Assembly: GCF_036370855.1 (NCBI RefSeq) | Contig: NC_088098.1 | Coordinates: forward strand, 204,521,336 to 204,585,335 | Reading direction: 5' to 3' | Origin: Dromaius novaehollandiae | Taxonomy: Eukaryota; Chordata; Aves; Casuariiformes; Dromaiidae | Length of the DNA: 64,000 nt | Part shown: positions 38,201-53,200 of the stretch, one piece after another | Position numbering within the stretch: the first letter of the stretch is position 1 | Layout of the letters: each line of letters opens with the position of its first letter | Notes under the pieces: model-generated | The model's input: the letters and a program-made list of their open reading frames with translations, nothing else | Databases searched by the model: none | What the model was told of the DNA's origin: nothing | Translations under genes and position numbers: made by a program

Positions 38201-41200
38201 ATTTTTACGAATTAACTTTTCAGTATTCACAGAAGCTTTGTGTAGTTTTAAAAAATCTTGGAAATCGATGATTACAGCTTGTCCAAAAACAACTGTTATT
38301 GTAACTTGACAAAACAGATCTAAAGCTGAACAGCCTGTATTGCACCAAAAAAAGTTCTTGTAACAAAGACATTTTCTTGTGCCACAGAATTGATGCATTT
38401 AAATAAACTATAGTCATCTATCCAGTCTCTGAACACAGAACTCGCACCTCAGCTAGTCTGAAAGACATGGTCTCATGAGCCTTTCAGGCTGACCTACCTG
38501 CAGACTACCTCCTTGTTTGCCTATACATTCTGTGAGGCAAGAACTGTGTCTACTTCTGTGTATTTTTATTCCCAAGAACAACAGATGCTTAATACCACTT
38601 TAAAGGCTGCCATAATATAAATAGCTCCCCAAATACAATACTTTTATTACTAATAGTGTTATTAATACTGTTACTAATTAACAGTAACTCATATCAGGTA
38701 CTCTCAGGAAAAAGACTGTACACTTCAGGGGGGAGAACTTTACTAAACTTCCAGTGCATGGCACACAACCTTTTATTTTTTATTTGCCCTACTGGTTTTT
38801 GTATTACTTACATTATTGAAAGCTCAGTGGCAAAGTCAGCACTCACACTCAGTCCACTGGACCTCATTGTTTCAGTGCTGACTGTGTTAATCTTCATAAT
38901 CCAAGGCACTGTAAATATGCTGATTTTTACAGTGTTTGTTCTAAGGTTAATTTTCAGATAGCTGTCAGTATGCTGCAATACTTGTACAAAAATGAGTACT
39001 CTTGTACTCATAAAGGAGCCAGAGTTCACAGGAATTGAAGCTGACTAACTTACAGCATTTAGCAAAAGTATCTAAATTAAGAAGCTGAATTTTTAACCCT
39101 CCCTTTCTTGCAAGGACCCTCTCCACAAGGTTATTTAGAACAGAGGCTCGGCTTAGGTCCTCTGAGGGTGTTCTTTGAAGCAGCATCCTTTTTTGACTGA
39201 ATAGGAAGACTAGAGTCCTAACTCTGGCACTGAATTTGGATTCCTAAACTTGGACTTGCAAATATATATTGGATAATCAAAAGAGAGCAGTAGCCATAAA
39301 TCTCTCCGTCCAATTTACGTCTGTTCTTTCATATAGGTCCATGTACAGGTGCATTCAGACATACTTCTCATCTTCAAGGTAACCTACACTCTCTGCTGGG
39401 TACCAAAAGATGCAGGTAGGGCAGAATGAAGCAACTATTCCATAAGCAAGGTTTCAGACATAAACAACATGCCAGGGCTTACCCCTTCGTACCATCTGTC
39501 CAGTCCTACCTCAACTCAAGGCATTGTCCATAAAATCCCTATCTAAAAGAATTTTTTTTCAGAATCCTACTTCAGCCAATTTAAGAGATGCAGTTGTCCA
39601 AAAAAAAAGAGGCTTTTAAAATTTAAACAACAGCTTTCATCAGTATGGATCTTGTTGCAGGGATTCATACCTTTGACACAGTGATAAACCCTAGCTGCTG
39701 ACTCAAGCTGGCACTCCTGCAAGTCAGTAGCCTGGCTGAGGCATGGCAGGACAGACAGTACTGTAAATTCTGAGAAATGCTGATATATTTTAAGCTGTGT
39801 AAACTGTACAGATAACAGACAATGAAAACATGTCAAAAACAGTTTGAAAAGTGAAAGAACATACCACTACATTAACAATTAAACAAACAAAATTAAAGAA
39901 TGTCATTAGTTTTCAGATGCACCTTTTGTTTTCTGTTACTTCACAGTAAATTCACTGATGTCCTAAACGACCTTGGAAATTACCTTCAGCTGACGGAATT
40001 GATCTGAGGGAAGAAGCTGAAGATCTTTTCAGCCCAGACAGACTATAAGAACTCTTTTTGGTGAGATCTGTTGGTGGAGAGGCACTCTCTGGCCCAGTGA
40101 CAGAAGTGATACTTTGGCAGTCGGACTCCACATCTGTTTTTGTTGCATCCTCCTTGGATGAGGACTCTGGACTCGTAGTCCAGAGGCCTGAACTCTTCTG
40201 GCCATTAGAAGAGGGGGGAGAAGCAATCCATGGGATCCCTCCCGATTTCTCCCTGGGCTGCGAGGGTGCACACTTGCTGGTGCTGTTCTGTTCTGAGGAG
40301 TGAGAAGAGAGAGACTCGATGCTGCCCATGGGAGTGCTGTCTGGGCTACTGCTGTAGGAATCACCTGAGGATGAGTGAGAGGAGAAGAAAGAAAGAGAAA
40401 CAAAAAGATAATTACAACCAATGTTAAAAATGTATATTTTTCTCATGCCACTTCATAGCCCCTTTCACCGTACTTATCACCAATTTCGTTAATCTGTAGC
40501 TTTATAGACAATCATTCTCAAGACAAAATAGCTATGGTATTTGGTTACTCTAAGTTTCACACATGTTCTTGTCTTTAACAAGAAAGGGCAGGGATTCTGT
40601 TGACATTTCTCTAGACCTGATGAACCTGATAATGGGCTTGAAATTAGCTACAGACCAAACTACTTGCATTTTGAAAGAAAAATTGTCTGCATTACAAATA
40701 GTCTTAGGAAATTAAACAACCTGAATGCTGCAATGACTTTGTGAGGAGCCACTTGCTGGATTTCCATGAAAAGACAAATGATGTGGTACTTGCTATGTGT
40801 ATGCTCCAACATGTATGACTTTATTGTTGGCAGGAGTAAGAAGTTTTACTTGGATTACCAAGTTCCTAGGATCTCTGCAGTTTCCATAAGACTAGTTCAT
40901 AACACTAATATAGATATCCTATTTTCTGCTTCATCATATCTTTAAGGAAATACCTATCCCACAAATAAAGGACAACTATTTATTCCTTTGTTTACAACCT
41001 TAACATTCTTGACAACATTGAACATTTGATGAATTTAATTAGACTGATAGTAGAGAAATTTCCTTTCCTACACAAGAACCTGTGTACTTATCTTATTTAA
41101 TATGTTCATTAATATTTTGGAACAGAAAGTGGGAATGTACTAAAGAAATTTGCTGATGATATAAAGGTAGGAAGACTCATCAAAACTGAGGAGAACTGGA

Positions 41201-44200
41201 ATGAACATAGAGAGGGTTGAATTATCTTGAAGACTGGATTAATAAAAATGTGATTGAAGTCCAGTGGGTCATACCTTTGTTTCTAAAAAGACTTTTTTCC
41301 AAAAGCTTGGAGATATAATTATAAATTTCACAGGAAGTGAAGGATGTATTCTCTCCTGTCACACATTAGTTATGAGATACCAATGTGATACAGCTGCCTT
41401 TGCCTGCAAGGGATTAAATATCCTGGACTTCAGGTGATTATAACCACATACTATGTTCCAGATAAGGTCATGAATATCACTGCCTTGTATAGTGGGTATG
41501 AAAATATAAGTGCTACTGGTACAGTAATCTGAAATATTCTGTACAATTCTGGCCAGAATTCTGGTATTCCAGATTATGTACAATAACTGCATAGCCACCG
41601 CACAATATCCTGGTGTGACTCATCTGGAATACAATGTACAATTTTGGTAAAGGAAGCTTGAAAATGTGCAGAAAAAAGCTACCAGTATGACAAAAGGACA
41701 AAACAGCTCATTTTTCAGACAAACACGAGAAACGGCTTGGTTTATTTAGCTTAGTGAAACAAAAGCTTAGACAAGGTGTAAGCAATTTTTATAAATACAC
41801 TGGAGTAAAGCTAGGAAGGTAGAAGGTTGATTGAAATTAAAGGACAGCATTGGCATAAATACAAACAGGCATAAATTGGCCATTAGTATAATCAGAAGAA
41901 ATCAGAACATTCCTAGCCCTTAGAGCAGAGAAGTTCTCAAAGGGCTTCCTACCAGAGTTGCTGGGGCACTTATTTAAAAATGAATTTTGTTAACAGGCCT
42001 CGATGACCACAAAATCTGTTCTGCAGTGTTTGCAGAAGAATACTTCATTTTCACATGGCATACACCCTAATTTCTTGCAATGTAGTTAAGGGTCCCTGTT
42101 TCACATAAATGATGCCCTTAAAACCATCTAGCGCTTCAGAAATAGCTGTTGCTAGAAACCATAGCTTTCTCTCGTCTGTCTCTGGCCACACTTCAGAGAT
42201 ATTTGGCAGGGAGAATATCTCTGCTCCTGCCTACGCCTTCAAGACACAATCCAGACCTTAACTAGCTGGAACCTGCGCAGCAAGCGCTGAGCTTAAGCTA
42301 ATAGCCAAAGCCCTCATGTGGAGAGCTCTCAGGTCAGAGCTGGTTCAAATTTAGCCTCCAGCATAAAGCAAACTCAAACCTGAGTCAACTCAAATGTGCT
42401 CTGAATGAAGAGGAATGAGCTTGCATCTGCCCTGCCAAATACTTGCATAGAAATGTCCACTAACACCTTCTTTCTGGCACCCAGTCATTGCCGGTACACA
42501 GTGAAACATTGCTGAAACTCGCTCAGTTTCTCCTCGGGTGAGTTGCAGCTGACAATTCCTCCATAGCTTCTTACTCTGAGGATCCTGTGCCATTCACATT
42601 GACAACTGATACACAGGCAGCTATTGCTCTCACTCAGTATTCAAACTCTTGCTGACAGAAATTATGTAACGTATACCTAGGGACAACGCAGCATCTGCGC
42701 AAGAGTACCGTAAGGCTACATTTCCCCACCTTACAGACCTGAGAATTACAATGGATGCTCAAAAACAGATACACTTTAAATGTGCATTAATTCACTGCAA
42801 CAGTTTCATGTAAACTAGGGGACATAGGACTTCTTTTGGAATCGTACTACAGTAATGGAACTGTTAATAATTTAATCTTTGCTAATGGTAAGGCCAGAAA
42901 GTAAAAAGTGATGACTCACTGGGTGAAAATGTATGAAGTGCAACTTTTTTATAGTCATATTTACATGAAAAGGTGTAAGTTTTCTCAGCAGCGGTCAAGT
43001 GCAAGCATAACTCCCTGCTGTTACACAGTAAGCCATATGATGAGTATACTGCTTCTCACAAAAATATTAGGTTTAGAGTTGTTTCTATCCCAGTAAAAAT
43101 AAAAAGTTTCAATTGTTTTGGCAACCTAGGCAGTGGCTTACTTTGAATCAAAGACCACAGTTTCATGCCTGTGAAAAAAGCCAAGTAATGGTTTTGATCT
43201 CGTGACCTTGACTTTATTGCATTTATTACAGGAGGAGAAGAAAGACTCTATTTACAGTTTCCCAGCCTTAAATGAGGTGAATGTCATATAATAAACTTCT
43301 CACAGTTTGAAAGCAGACCATATTTAGATCAGAATATAAAATCTACCATAAAAATTTTTGAACACTCTATGCAGTACAAGACTTTTTTAAAAACATTCTT
43401 TCTCTTCTGAGGAAAGCAAGAAATGCAGTCATTCAGCAGTGCTACTAACACTCAGAAACATTAAAAAGCTGATAACCCCCCCCATCTATTATGCTTTTAA
43501 TTATTAGAATACAATACTTATTGAATGTTAACCAGCAAAACAAAAAAACAAGACATGACATGAAAGATAACCAGTCAAAAGCAAGGACAAACTTACTATC
43601 AGGATCTGCTAGACATGGTGTGTACCTTCCTTTAGGTTTACGTGAACCTGTGGAGAGACAAATTGCTCTTGTTCTTCTTGAACCTGAACGGGACTGAGGT
43701 TGGGGAAGAGGAATATTGGGGTCTGGTGCACTGTGAAATATCTGCATGATTAAAAAAAAATAAGGAAAGAAATAAGGGGAGGAGAAAAACGCCATAAACA
43801 ATAGAGGTACTTCTACACATTCATTATTAAGCTCTTTGTTCTGCTCACCACTGCACCCGAAACGAATGCTGTGATAGTCTCAAAAAAGTCTTACATCACA
43901 GAAGGGGAAATACGCTGAACAAAGGCTCAATTCTGATCTAATTTTACAAACTGAGAATGACACCACTGGGTTAGTGAACAAATAATACATAAAATATATA
44001 CTAATTATGCAAAAATATTTAAACAGTTTACTTTTTTAGTCCCAGGTATGAAGTGCTTAACAGTCTAATTGGTGAAACACACAGTGGATGCTCGCTACTA
44101 ACTCCTGCTCTGAATGTATTAGTAACGAAGCAAATGAGCTGGATTTTCCAGAACTGTTTCTTAACCTAAAGACAGTATAGATTTTAAAGCTATGCATTTC

Positions 44201-47200
44201 ATAAACACCAGAATACTTTTTTCCTTCCATTTTCTAGCCAACAGTTCCAACCCTTATGCCTGGGGCACGCTGTGTTCCTACCACCTGAAGAGAAAAAATG
44301 GGCCCAACCAGCCTTCATTTCCTTTGCTTACATGGCATCTGAGGACTTTGTAAAAGCAGTGAATGAAGCTAGTTTATAATAGACAAATAGAAGAATCTCA
44401 CCTATAGTGCAGGAAGTTACCATTCTCTCTTTTACGGGTAACTATTCTTTCTGAATAACTGAGAGTTTCAAAGTCCCCTGAGCCCTACTTCAATACAGAT
44501 TACAGGGCAGTTCTACTAAAAAGGGCCCCCAGTCTGGAAGCCTCTGCAAAGGCATAGTGGCTAGTAGAAGAGTGGACTGAGCACCACACACGCCATCATC
44601 AGCTTTCAGAAACAGGTTGTTTCTTGAAAATACTATGAAAAGATTGATTTTTTTTCTCCATGCTCCTATGACAGCTTTTCTATGCACAGTCACACCCCAT
44701 TCCAATCAAATTTATATTTCAGAAAATGACTTATTTTCCAAACAGGTCAAGTTTGTTTAGGATCATCCTGATGTTTGGAGCATCTTATGATGTTTCTTTA
44801 ATGTACTACTGCTATCATTCGTGAACTCTGCATTTCATTCGCTGTAGAGAAACTCAAATCTTTAGGGGTAACTGACTACTTGCTTTCTTATACACATGCA
44901 CAGATCCTGTTGGGATCTGATACAGGTATGTATGAGGTTTTAATAACTCTTTGCTGATAACCATAGCAGGCCTGCCAGCAAGAACAATGCAGAAAGTCCA
45001 GTTATTTGGGTGACTTTCATCTATATCACATTCTGCAATATCCAAGACACCTGCTGTAGAGGTCTCAAAAGACCGTAAAAATAATCTTGGCTACCTCTGG
45101 TAAAAATAATAACTGCCTTGGAAGATGACTGAAACAAAAAATGTAGAAGAATCTTTTTATTATTATCTTCCTCCCAGATGTTCTTTTTCACTTATTCCTC
45201 CTAGTGTGGACTATGTGTTTGTAAACACTGTTGAGTATCTCTTATGATATTCTGTGGAGGGAATGGAATTAGTCTTGTGGAAGGGAGAAGAGGTTTATAG
45301 GGGAAGATTAGTCAGGCTTCTGGAGGAAGCTACAGTGGAAGGATCGTAAGGAAAGAGGGACAAGTGTCATAAGTTAAACACCATGCTATACCAAAGTAAC
45401 ATTTCTGCAAGGATTTCTGGATTCCTTGTCAATAGAGCATGATGAAGTGAACAGCAAGCAGACACCTCCATGTCATTCAGAAAGGTGGAAGAAAACCAAT
45501 ATATTCCCTTTCAAGGCAGAAAATACTTCAATGGAGGTGTTGAGACGCTCTTGAAGCACATTAGTACCATATTAGGAATTAGTGAGTAGCACATCAAAGC
45601 AAAAACATGCCTGGAGACAGAGATACAGTTATGGTGATTTTGGGTGTGCAGCCATGGTCTTGATATTGAACAGGCTTGTAATGTTCAGAAGGGGAAATTC
45701 AGTTTCGGAAACATGTTATGCATATGTTTTGGAGTTACAGGCATGGAGGCTATCAGTATCATACCAATTTTGAGGAGTCCATATAACTGCTGATATCAAG
45801 CAGTACTGTGAGTACTTACTGACCAAACAGCGCAGGAGAACCTGATATTGCCTAGGAAATGCCTTTCAGCTAAGTAACACGAAATAAAAGGAAAACAAAT
45901 TAAGTTTTTTTTGCTCTGATAGTCATCAGATGATCTATATCAACAAAATATCCGTTTTCTTTTAATGACCAAGTAAAGGAGATCTTGACTGCTCTGTAAT
46001 CAAATCATCTGATCTCTTTAAAAAAAGAGCTGAGGAGGTCACAGCGAAGCTGATACTGATACTGATAGCTGATACAGGATACTGATTGAAACTGTTTATG
46101 CTTTCAGGGATTTGCCTTCTCGAGCCCTGAAAAGGCTCTAATGCAGTGTTCCAGAAAGAAGAGTTTTAGGTGTACCTGCCCTGTCACTGGTCTTTTTGGG
46201 GAAAACAAAATAAACTGGGCAGCCACACATATGCCTTCTTGAAAGCAAAAGAGGTACCTAGAGAAGCTCATATGTTCCAGAGTATTCAAGATCTTCTAAA
46301 TCATGAGGAAATAACGGGTTTAAAACCTGCAAGTAGGGATAAAACCTCATCTACACAACTTCCTTGTCTTTTTGACAACTTTCACAAATGAAAAATGACA
46401 CAGCACACAGGATCTGGGCACTCTGCTGGGGATTCACATTGATGCCACTTGTGGAAAGCTGAACTGAAGGATGGGTGGTGTTTCATGATGTTAGGTGGGA
46501 CAGGATCTCCACTGTGCAATTCGTATATCCCCAAAAGATAGAGATGGCCAGAAAGACTCTGACCTGATGCACAAGTGCACTCAGAGGAGAATCCATACAT
46601 TCACCCAGAGTGGACCTTGATACACTGCTGGCAGGAGACAGATGGAAGAGCTTGAGGCAAAGTTATGACATCATATTTTCTCATCCCGCTTTCAGCTATG
46701 AGAAGGAGACTTCAATCTTTAGAATGATTCAGAGCAATTCGTACATAGCATGGGAGATTATGCCTTGGATCTGCACCTTGCATAGCCACAAAAGACTTGC
46801 AAGGAATACAAATCCACAGCATCGAGTGGGAAGAAAGTATTCTTTCTATCATATGCTTCTATAAATACTGAATTTCTTATTCTTAAGAACTGAATGATGG
46901 TAATGAAAATGAGATTCCAGTTTCACCTTTATCACAAAATGTTCAGATAATGTCCTTCTACCTTTTCATAATGCTCTATCAGAATTTCAACGACGATATT
47001 CTGAAACTTAATGTTCATCATAGCAGCCACGGTTTCTTCTTGGGCTCTCATCAGAGTTGGTCCAAAGATAACACCAAGGTTGGATACAGTCATAAGATTT
47101 TGCTGACTGTGTAATGATACCCTTTAAAAGAACACAAACGATATGCAGTTAAATAGTCATGCTAACCTCCCATTCCAACAGGCAGAAAACTGACAACTAC

Positions 47201-50200
47201 TTTAATCAAATCTCAGGTTTAAGACTTCCCTTTAAAAAAACTTTTTAAAACTTTTACCTTTACCAGGATCAAAATACAATGCAGTATAACTACTGTATTT
47301 CCACTAAGGCTTCAATCCTGCAATAACTTAATGGATAACGAGCAGTCTTTCTGAAGGAAGCACTTAAGTTCCTTGTAGAAATGACAGGGAAAAGACCTGT
47401 CTTTGAAGGTCTCCACAGAGAAATTCAGTCAATCTAAAGTTTAGGAGCCTTAAGGTGGGCACCCCTCTCTCTGCAGTAAGTATACAGGAACTTATATACT
47501 TGCTGTGGGACTGACTCAAAATACATGGGGGTAATAGAGACCAGCTATATACCTTAGTCTTCATGTAAAGGAAAAACTTCGTTACTGAAAAACACTTAAA
47601 TTGCATAAGATCTCTCTATTAATATGATCAAGACGTGGGATTAATGGGATCAGTGAAATCATTTTGTTTCTGTGGTACAGATCAGATTAGATGACGATTA
47701 CTTTTGTACGTTGTGTTTTTGCCTAACCTACCTTTCCTATCATTTTTCTTTTTAATGTAGAATTTAGAAACTATCTACTTAGTTTTTCCAATATTTTATC
47801 AGATAGTAAAATGAAAATCATCGATCAGTAATCCACAATGCCCATTTTCTCTCCTTATAAATAAGATTTACCAAATACAAACCATACGATCATAAATTCT
47901 TCAAAATAACTGCCAGTGATTCTGCAGTTAGAGCCCTCCTACGCCTCCATGTCTAAACAATACCATGCCAAGTAAATTTTTGATAATTGCTTTTATGGTT
48001 AGTTTTACTGACTCTGCTACCAAACAGTATCACTTCTCGAGGCATTCATTCATTCGTGGCTTCCTTTCTCCTCGTCACTGCTATCTGCTTCCACTGTCAA
48101 GCTGACAAACACCATTTTATCAATTTCCTACCTAACTAAAATAACCCCTGTGTCTTTTAAAATTAAGGAACAGTAAAACTTAGCTATAAAATACTCAAAG
48201 ACTAGAAGGTAGAAACAAACCCTAGTTTCTGGTTTTCTCTGACAGCTTACATTAATCAGGGTTATGGAGACATCTGCTATGTTTTCCTTCCAACAAAATT
48301 CTCAGGTAGCTCAATTTGTTCTTCAAGTGCTATAGAAACATTAGTGAAATGATCTGTCTGACGTCAGAGTCTGGTAGCAAATAACACAAATACTATCACC
48401 TTACGAAGGCTGGAAAGACAGTGACAAAAAGACTATGTGATTTTCCCAAGGCTACAAAATCTGAAGGGGGATTTTGTCAGGATCAGGATCAAAACCAAGT
48501 CTGGACTCACACAATACCTCTTCTGTCAATCTCACTACTGAGCAGGATAAGCGAACAGATAGAATAATCTCGGCACAGAAGTGAACTAGACTGTAGAATT
48601 ACTTCGGTAATGAAGTAAATATTCCCCTCTCATTTGGAACAGAAACTTTCTAGCACCTTATTTACACTGTGAATTAGGAGAAATATGGGGAACACCATCT
48701 ACATTGAAGATTATGAGTTATAAACTGCAGGAAAATAAATGCTTATCTCCTTACATGTTTCCTATCTTACTTCATTTAGTTCATCCTAAAAACACCTCAG
48801 AAATTTTACTTCAGTAGGTGCTCTGGAAGTGATATTTTTTTGGAAGCCAAATCATGAGAATTACTAACTTGCTAAAGCATATTTTTAGCCAATTATCTTA
48901 ACTTAATTTTCACTGTGGCAAAGCTTATGTTTGGCTTGGGAGACCAGGGAGTATTTGGGAAGTTCACCTGCATTTTAATGAAAATGGAATTTTGAATTAC
49001 TAAGCTCTAGGTATGTTAGGAAAACCTAAAAAATATCTCTCTGTGCAATGTTATTCTGCTCTGTGCTGCACAATAACCGTTAAGATCTTTTACACGAACA
49101 TCTTACACAAACATTACAGTCTTATAGTATAAGACAAAAAGTAGTGTTTGTACTATGTTTGGGTTTCCTTGGTGACAAATTTGGTAGGTTGGTTAATAAA
49201 ATGAACAGTGAATTTAATAACATTGTGACCACGAAGGATTTTCTGTAAAGCATCTCGAAGGCTCAATTTCCTGCAAAAGGGAAGAAAACCCAGGCCTGTA
49301 AATGGATCTTTTTGATAACCAATTTCATCTGACCTAGTCCTGCTGTTGCTCGGCTACTGAACAGACACAGGCCAAGGTAATCATGCATTTCAGGTAGCTC
49401 TAGGACATCCATTAAGGTGCAATTGCTTTCTCCTCAAAATCTTTCTTTGCTATATCCTTAGGAAAAGTAAATTTTTGATACTGCCAGTTTGCAGATTTCT
49501 GGCCATCTAACTGATAAAGCTATTGTGTTATTATATCACATCAAAGAAGAATTTATTCTTTAAAGGAGAGAAATACATAATTTGATTATGAAGGTTTTTT
49601 AAAAAAATGCAGTATATCTTTTTATCTATCTGAAAATGACATCAAACTTCCAGTGTTACCTAGCTGCTAATTGCTTATAAGTATACACAATTAGTATAAG
49701 AAGTATATCACGATATGGCCTCTCTGCAAGGTGCTTTTTAAGATTTGCTTCCCCTGTCCTCTTCCCCCTTTTTAATAGTATAATCCACATCCTGTATCAT
49801 CTAGATCATATGTAATTTTGCACAGAGACACTGAAGACAAGGTAGTCACAGACCTAAAGACCTTAAGACCTACACCAAGGAAAAATAATATTATCCTTAT
49901 TTTATAATCCATTAAAAGTATAGCATTTTCATGTAGGCAGAAGAGCATACATACAGGAACTTGATAGACAAAAGAAATACAGGGAAAGGAAGTACATTTT
50001 GAAGTGGGATTCGTCATTTACAGAATATTAAGCACTTTTTGTCATTTGTGCCTTGAAAAATCTCCACACGAATACACTTTATTATTGACTTTCTATATTG
50101 ACTATATATTATTCCGTGTTGACTATATATACAAGAAAGCTATAATACCCTCATGAGACTAATTTTGAATTCAGTCTCATTAAAAGTGCTAGCAGAAACA

Positions 50201-53200
50201 ACAGTTGGCAAATTATGTGAGAAATCAGAAAGGAGAAACTGGATTTCTGAAAGAGAGGAACAAAAAGTCTTCAGAATAAAGCCAAAATATATTGGAAGTG
50301 AAAATCATAACAAAGTGCCTTCTGGTGAGAAGAGGCTTAAAGGGAACAATTAAAGCAGCAGTGAACACTGTGGACATGCTCTTCTCCTCATCCGAGGTAA
50401 TACTGAGACTAAAGAGGCCAGGAAGAGAGGTCAAAGAACAAATATTTGCCTACAATTAAGTCTTTTTTTTTTTCTTTAATTTTCAGGCCTCCAAACTAGC
50501 AGCTTTTACAAAAACATTAATCATCATTAAAAACCCTAACTTTTCAGAGGGTTTTTAACAGTAAATTTTAAACTTTTAGCTAATCAAACAACTCTGAGAA
50601 TAAGGAAACTTGTGAAACTTGCTTTTTGCTGGTTCTCTGGGTTACCCCATGCCTCATGAAATGCAAGCTGTTTGTGTGCTGGAGCATTCACAGCAGCTCC
50701 CTACCATATCGGTTCTCTAGGGGCTAATAGCGTAGAGTGCTAAAAATAATTTACTAGTGCTAAATAATTTCCTGTCAAAGAAATTTTCAAAGTCCTGAAG
50801 TCTCTAACAGCAAGCAACTGCATTAGGCTCCACTGCAGGCAGCTCGCCGCACACTGAGATCGCTCAAGCTGTGATCAAAAAAGCAAAATAGCTGGGATGT
50901 AATGAAGGGAAGGAAAACAATATAGAGACCTCTGCTATATCTGTTTTACAAGTCAAGCATATGGGCCTTATCTAAGCAATTGCTGTTTCCTTATTCACAT
51001 TACGAGATCACTGATACCAGGTATTAAACTGCACACAGCACCAGTCATCCCAGACCAGAAAGAATAACAATAATTAAAAAAAAAAGTACAGCCAGAGTCA
51101 GTGAAAAATGACAAAAAAAATCAGTAAAACTCACACAAATATTGTTTGCTGCAGAAACAGGATAAATGATGATGTAACAAAGCTACGTAATAACAGTGAG
51201 CAGTACAGACACTGGAAAACAAAACTTGTCTTTTCTGTCTCAGACCACAAGAGAAGAGTACTTCAAGGAATATAAAAGGTCATCAGTTCAAAGATATAAA
51301 AACTGTTTTTCCATATGACATTTAATTAAGACTCAGGGAAGCTGATGAAACCAAGGAGATTCAAGAGGGCTCGGACATTTATACGGCTATCAAGGATATA
51401 AATACCAATACTTCAAATTAGTATTTTGAAATGATACTGTATCTCAGAGCTGTTAGAGGTAAAAAACATGAAGGACAAGCTATATCACATTAGTCCATCT
51501 GTTTCTGACACAGTATGGGACCTTGAGTCAGATTCACATAGCATTTCCTATGAACCTTGTAGCACAGCTTTAAACGTTTCTCAAATTTAATTGGAGCCAA
51601 TTCCTGTACTAGGAACATGAATAAAAATACAACTGTTTCTACAGGCACTACTCTTCCACCACATTGTGAATAGCATTTTAGAAACTAACTATAATTTCAA
51701 GTGGCTTCGTCGCAGCACAGAGAATGGATTAGGCAACACTGATAAATTAAAAATGAAAAAGATCACATCCTCAAATAATACCAGATAGAGAAAAAACAAG
51801 AAGAATTACTTGACCAAGTGCTTGATAAGGATGTCCAGCATCTCCCTGTTCTTCTCCGGTAATTTATGCACAAGTGCATGCACTGCCTCAACTCTGTAAT
51901 TCTGATCATCTGATTCTGTGAAACAAAAAGCAAATATTGTTGATAAATCAGGACGCGTGCTAAGATGTGACTACAAACGGCATCAGTGCCTGCATGGTAA
52001 TGCACACACGCATTAGTGAGTCAAACACAACCGGCCTTTAAAAAGATGAAGACAATTCAATTATATTTATTACAAGAACATTCTGGAATCTATATTTTAA
52101 ATAACTCACCAAGAGCGAAACTGGGCCCACCGAAATCAGTGGCAATTACGACCCTGGGTGCTGCTTCAGTGGAATCCAAGATTTTACCCCTTGGTAGTTA
52201 AAATATCTAAAATTCTCTGAGTATTTTTCATTCTTATCAAGGCAATAGGAAATGTGGAAATAACTTCAAATTCTACATTGGAGTCGTTAGAAAAACAATC
52301 TTACTGTCTCTGTATCTAATTTCTCCATTTGCGAAAAGGCAGTAATATCACTCCTCCCATTTCTCAAGGCAAACTGGGAAAGCAAAGGTCCCTGGACGAG
52401 AGGGATGAATGCTATATGAGAATTATCAGTCCATATAGCAATCAAGATTCAAATTTTGTGCAGAGGGCAGTCATATAAAAGCTCTAAAAATATGAGAACA
52501 GACCACTAAACAGCTTTAGGCAGTGTGACTTCTCTGTTTTGGGGGCTTTCAGGTGGCACTGTTTTGCCATACGCAGTGAAATGGAGGAACTCGGATCCTT
52601 GCCTGGGTCACTGAATAGCAGAGCAAGGAGAAAAGCAGGGATAGGTACTCAACAATAACTGAGGAGTAAGGCAGTTTAGAAACAGTATTACTTTCACGAA
52701 AGTGCATTTATTTCTTTACTTACTAACAGCAACAATAAAATCTTTGTGCAGCTTGAAAGTCATCAGTGGCTCTGAAAGACACCTGGTTGTAAAAAAAAAG
52801 GAGGGGGGGCATTTTAGAAAATGCATTACTTTTCAAATTCTATTAGTGTCATTATGATAGCCTTCAATATCTGCATGCCACGTACTGGTATGTCCTAGCA
52901 AATCCAAATCACTGCTTACTGATTACAGCCAGTATGCAATTCAGTCATGCAGATGATAGTCTGATAATCTTTTCAAATTGAATCTGGTGTCACTATGTAA
53001 ATTAATAAGGGAAATGTTAGAGGCACTGTCTTCATCAGAGAGACTCACTATCTTTTTCCTTCCATAGCTAATTCTGCTGCAGAACATGGTAAAGTGGGCT
53101 GCAGAAATCATCTTTGAAGCTCAGACTGAAAAAGTAAATACATTATGAAATCTGGTTCTAATCTGAGTGATTCTGGAAGAGTCCTCCTCTGGAAGGCAGC

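Larger units (their letters stand above)
36697..39983 (-). other. Two ARHGAP42 introns (36697-37634 and 37792-39983)
   Basis: Separated by the exon at 37635-37791. They hold the 12-base tandem duplication and the - CR1 fragment. The 110-codon reverse frame at 36875-37207 is in the first intron and does not resemble ARHGAP42. Confidence 0.8.
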
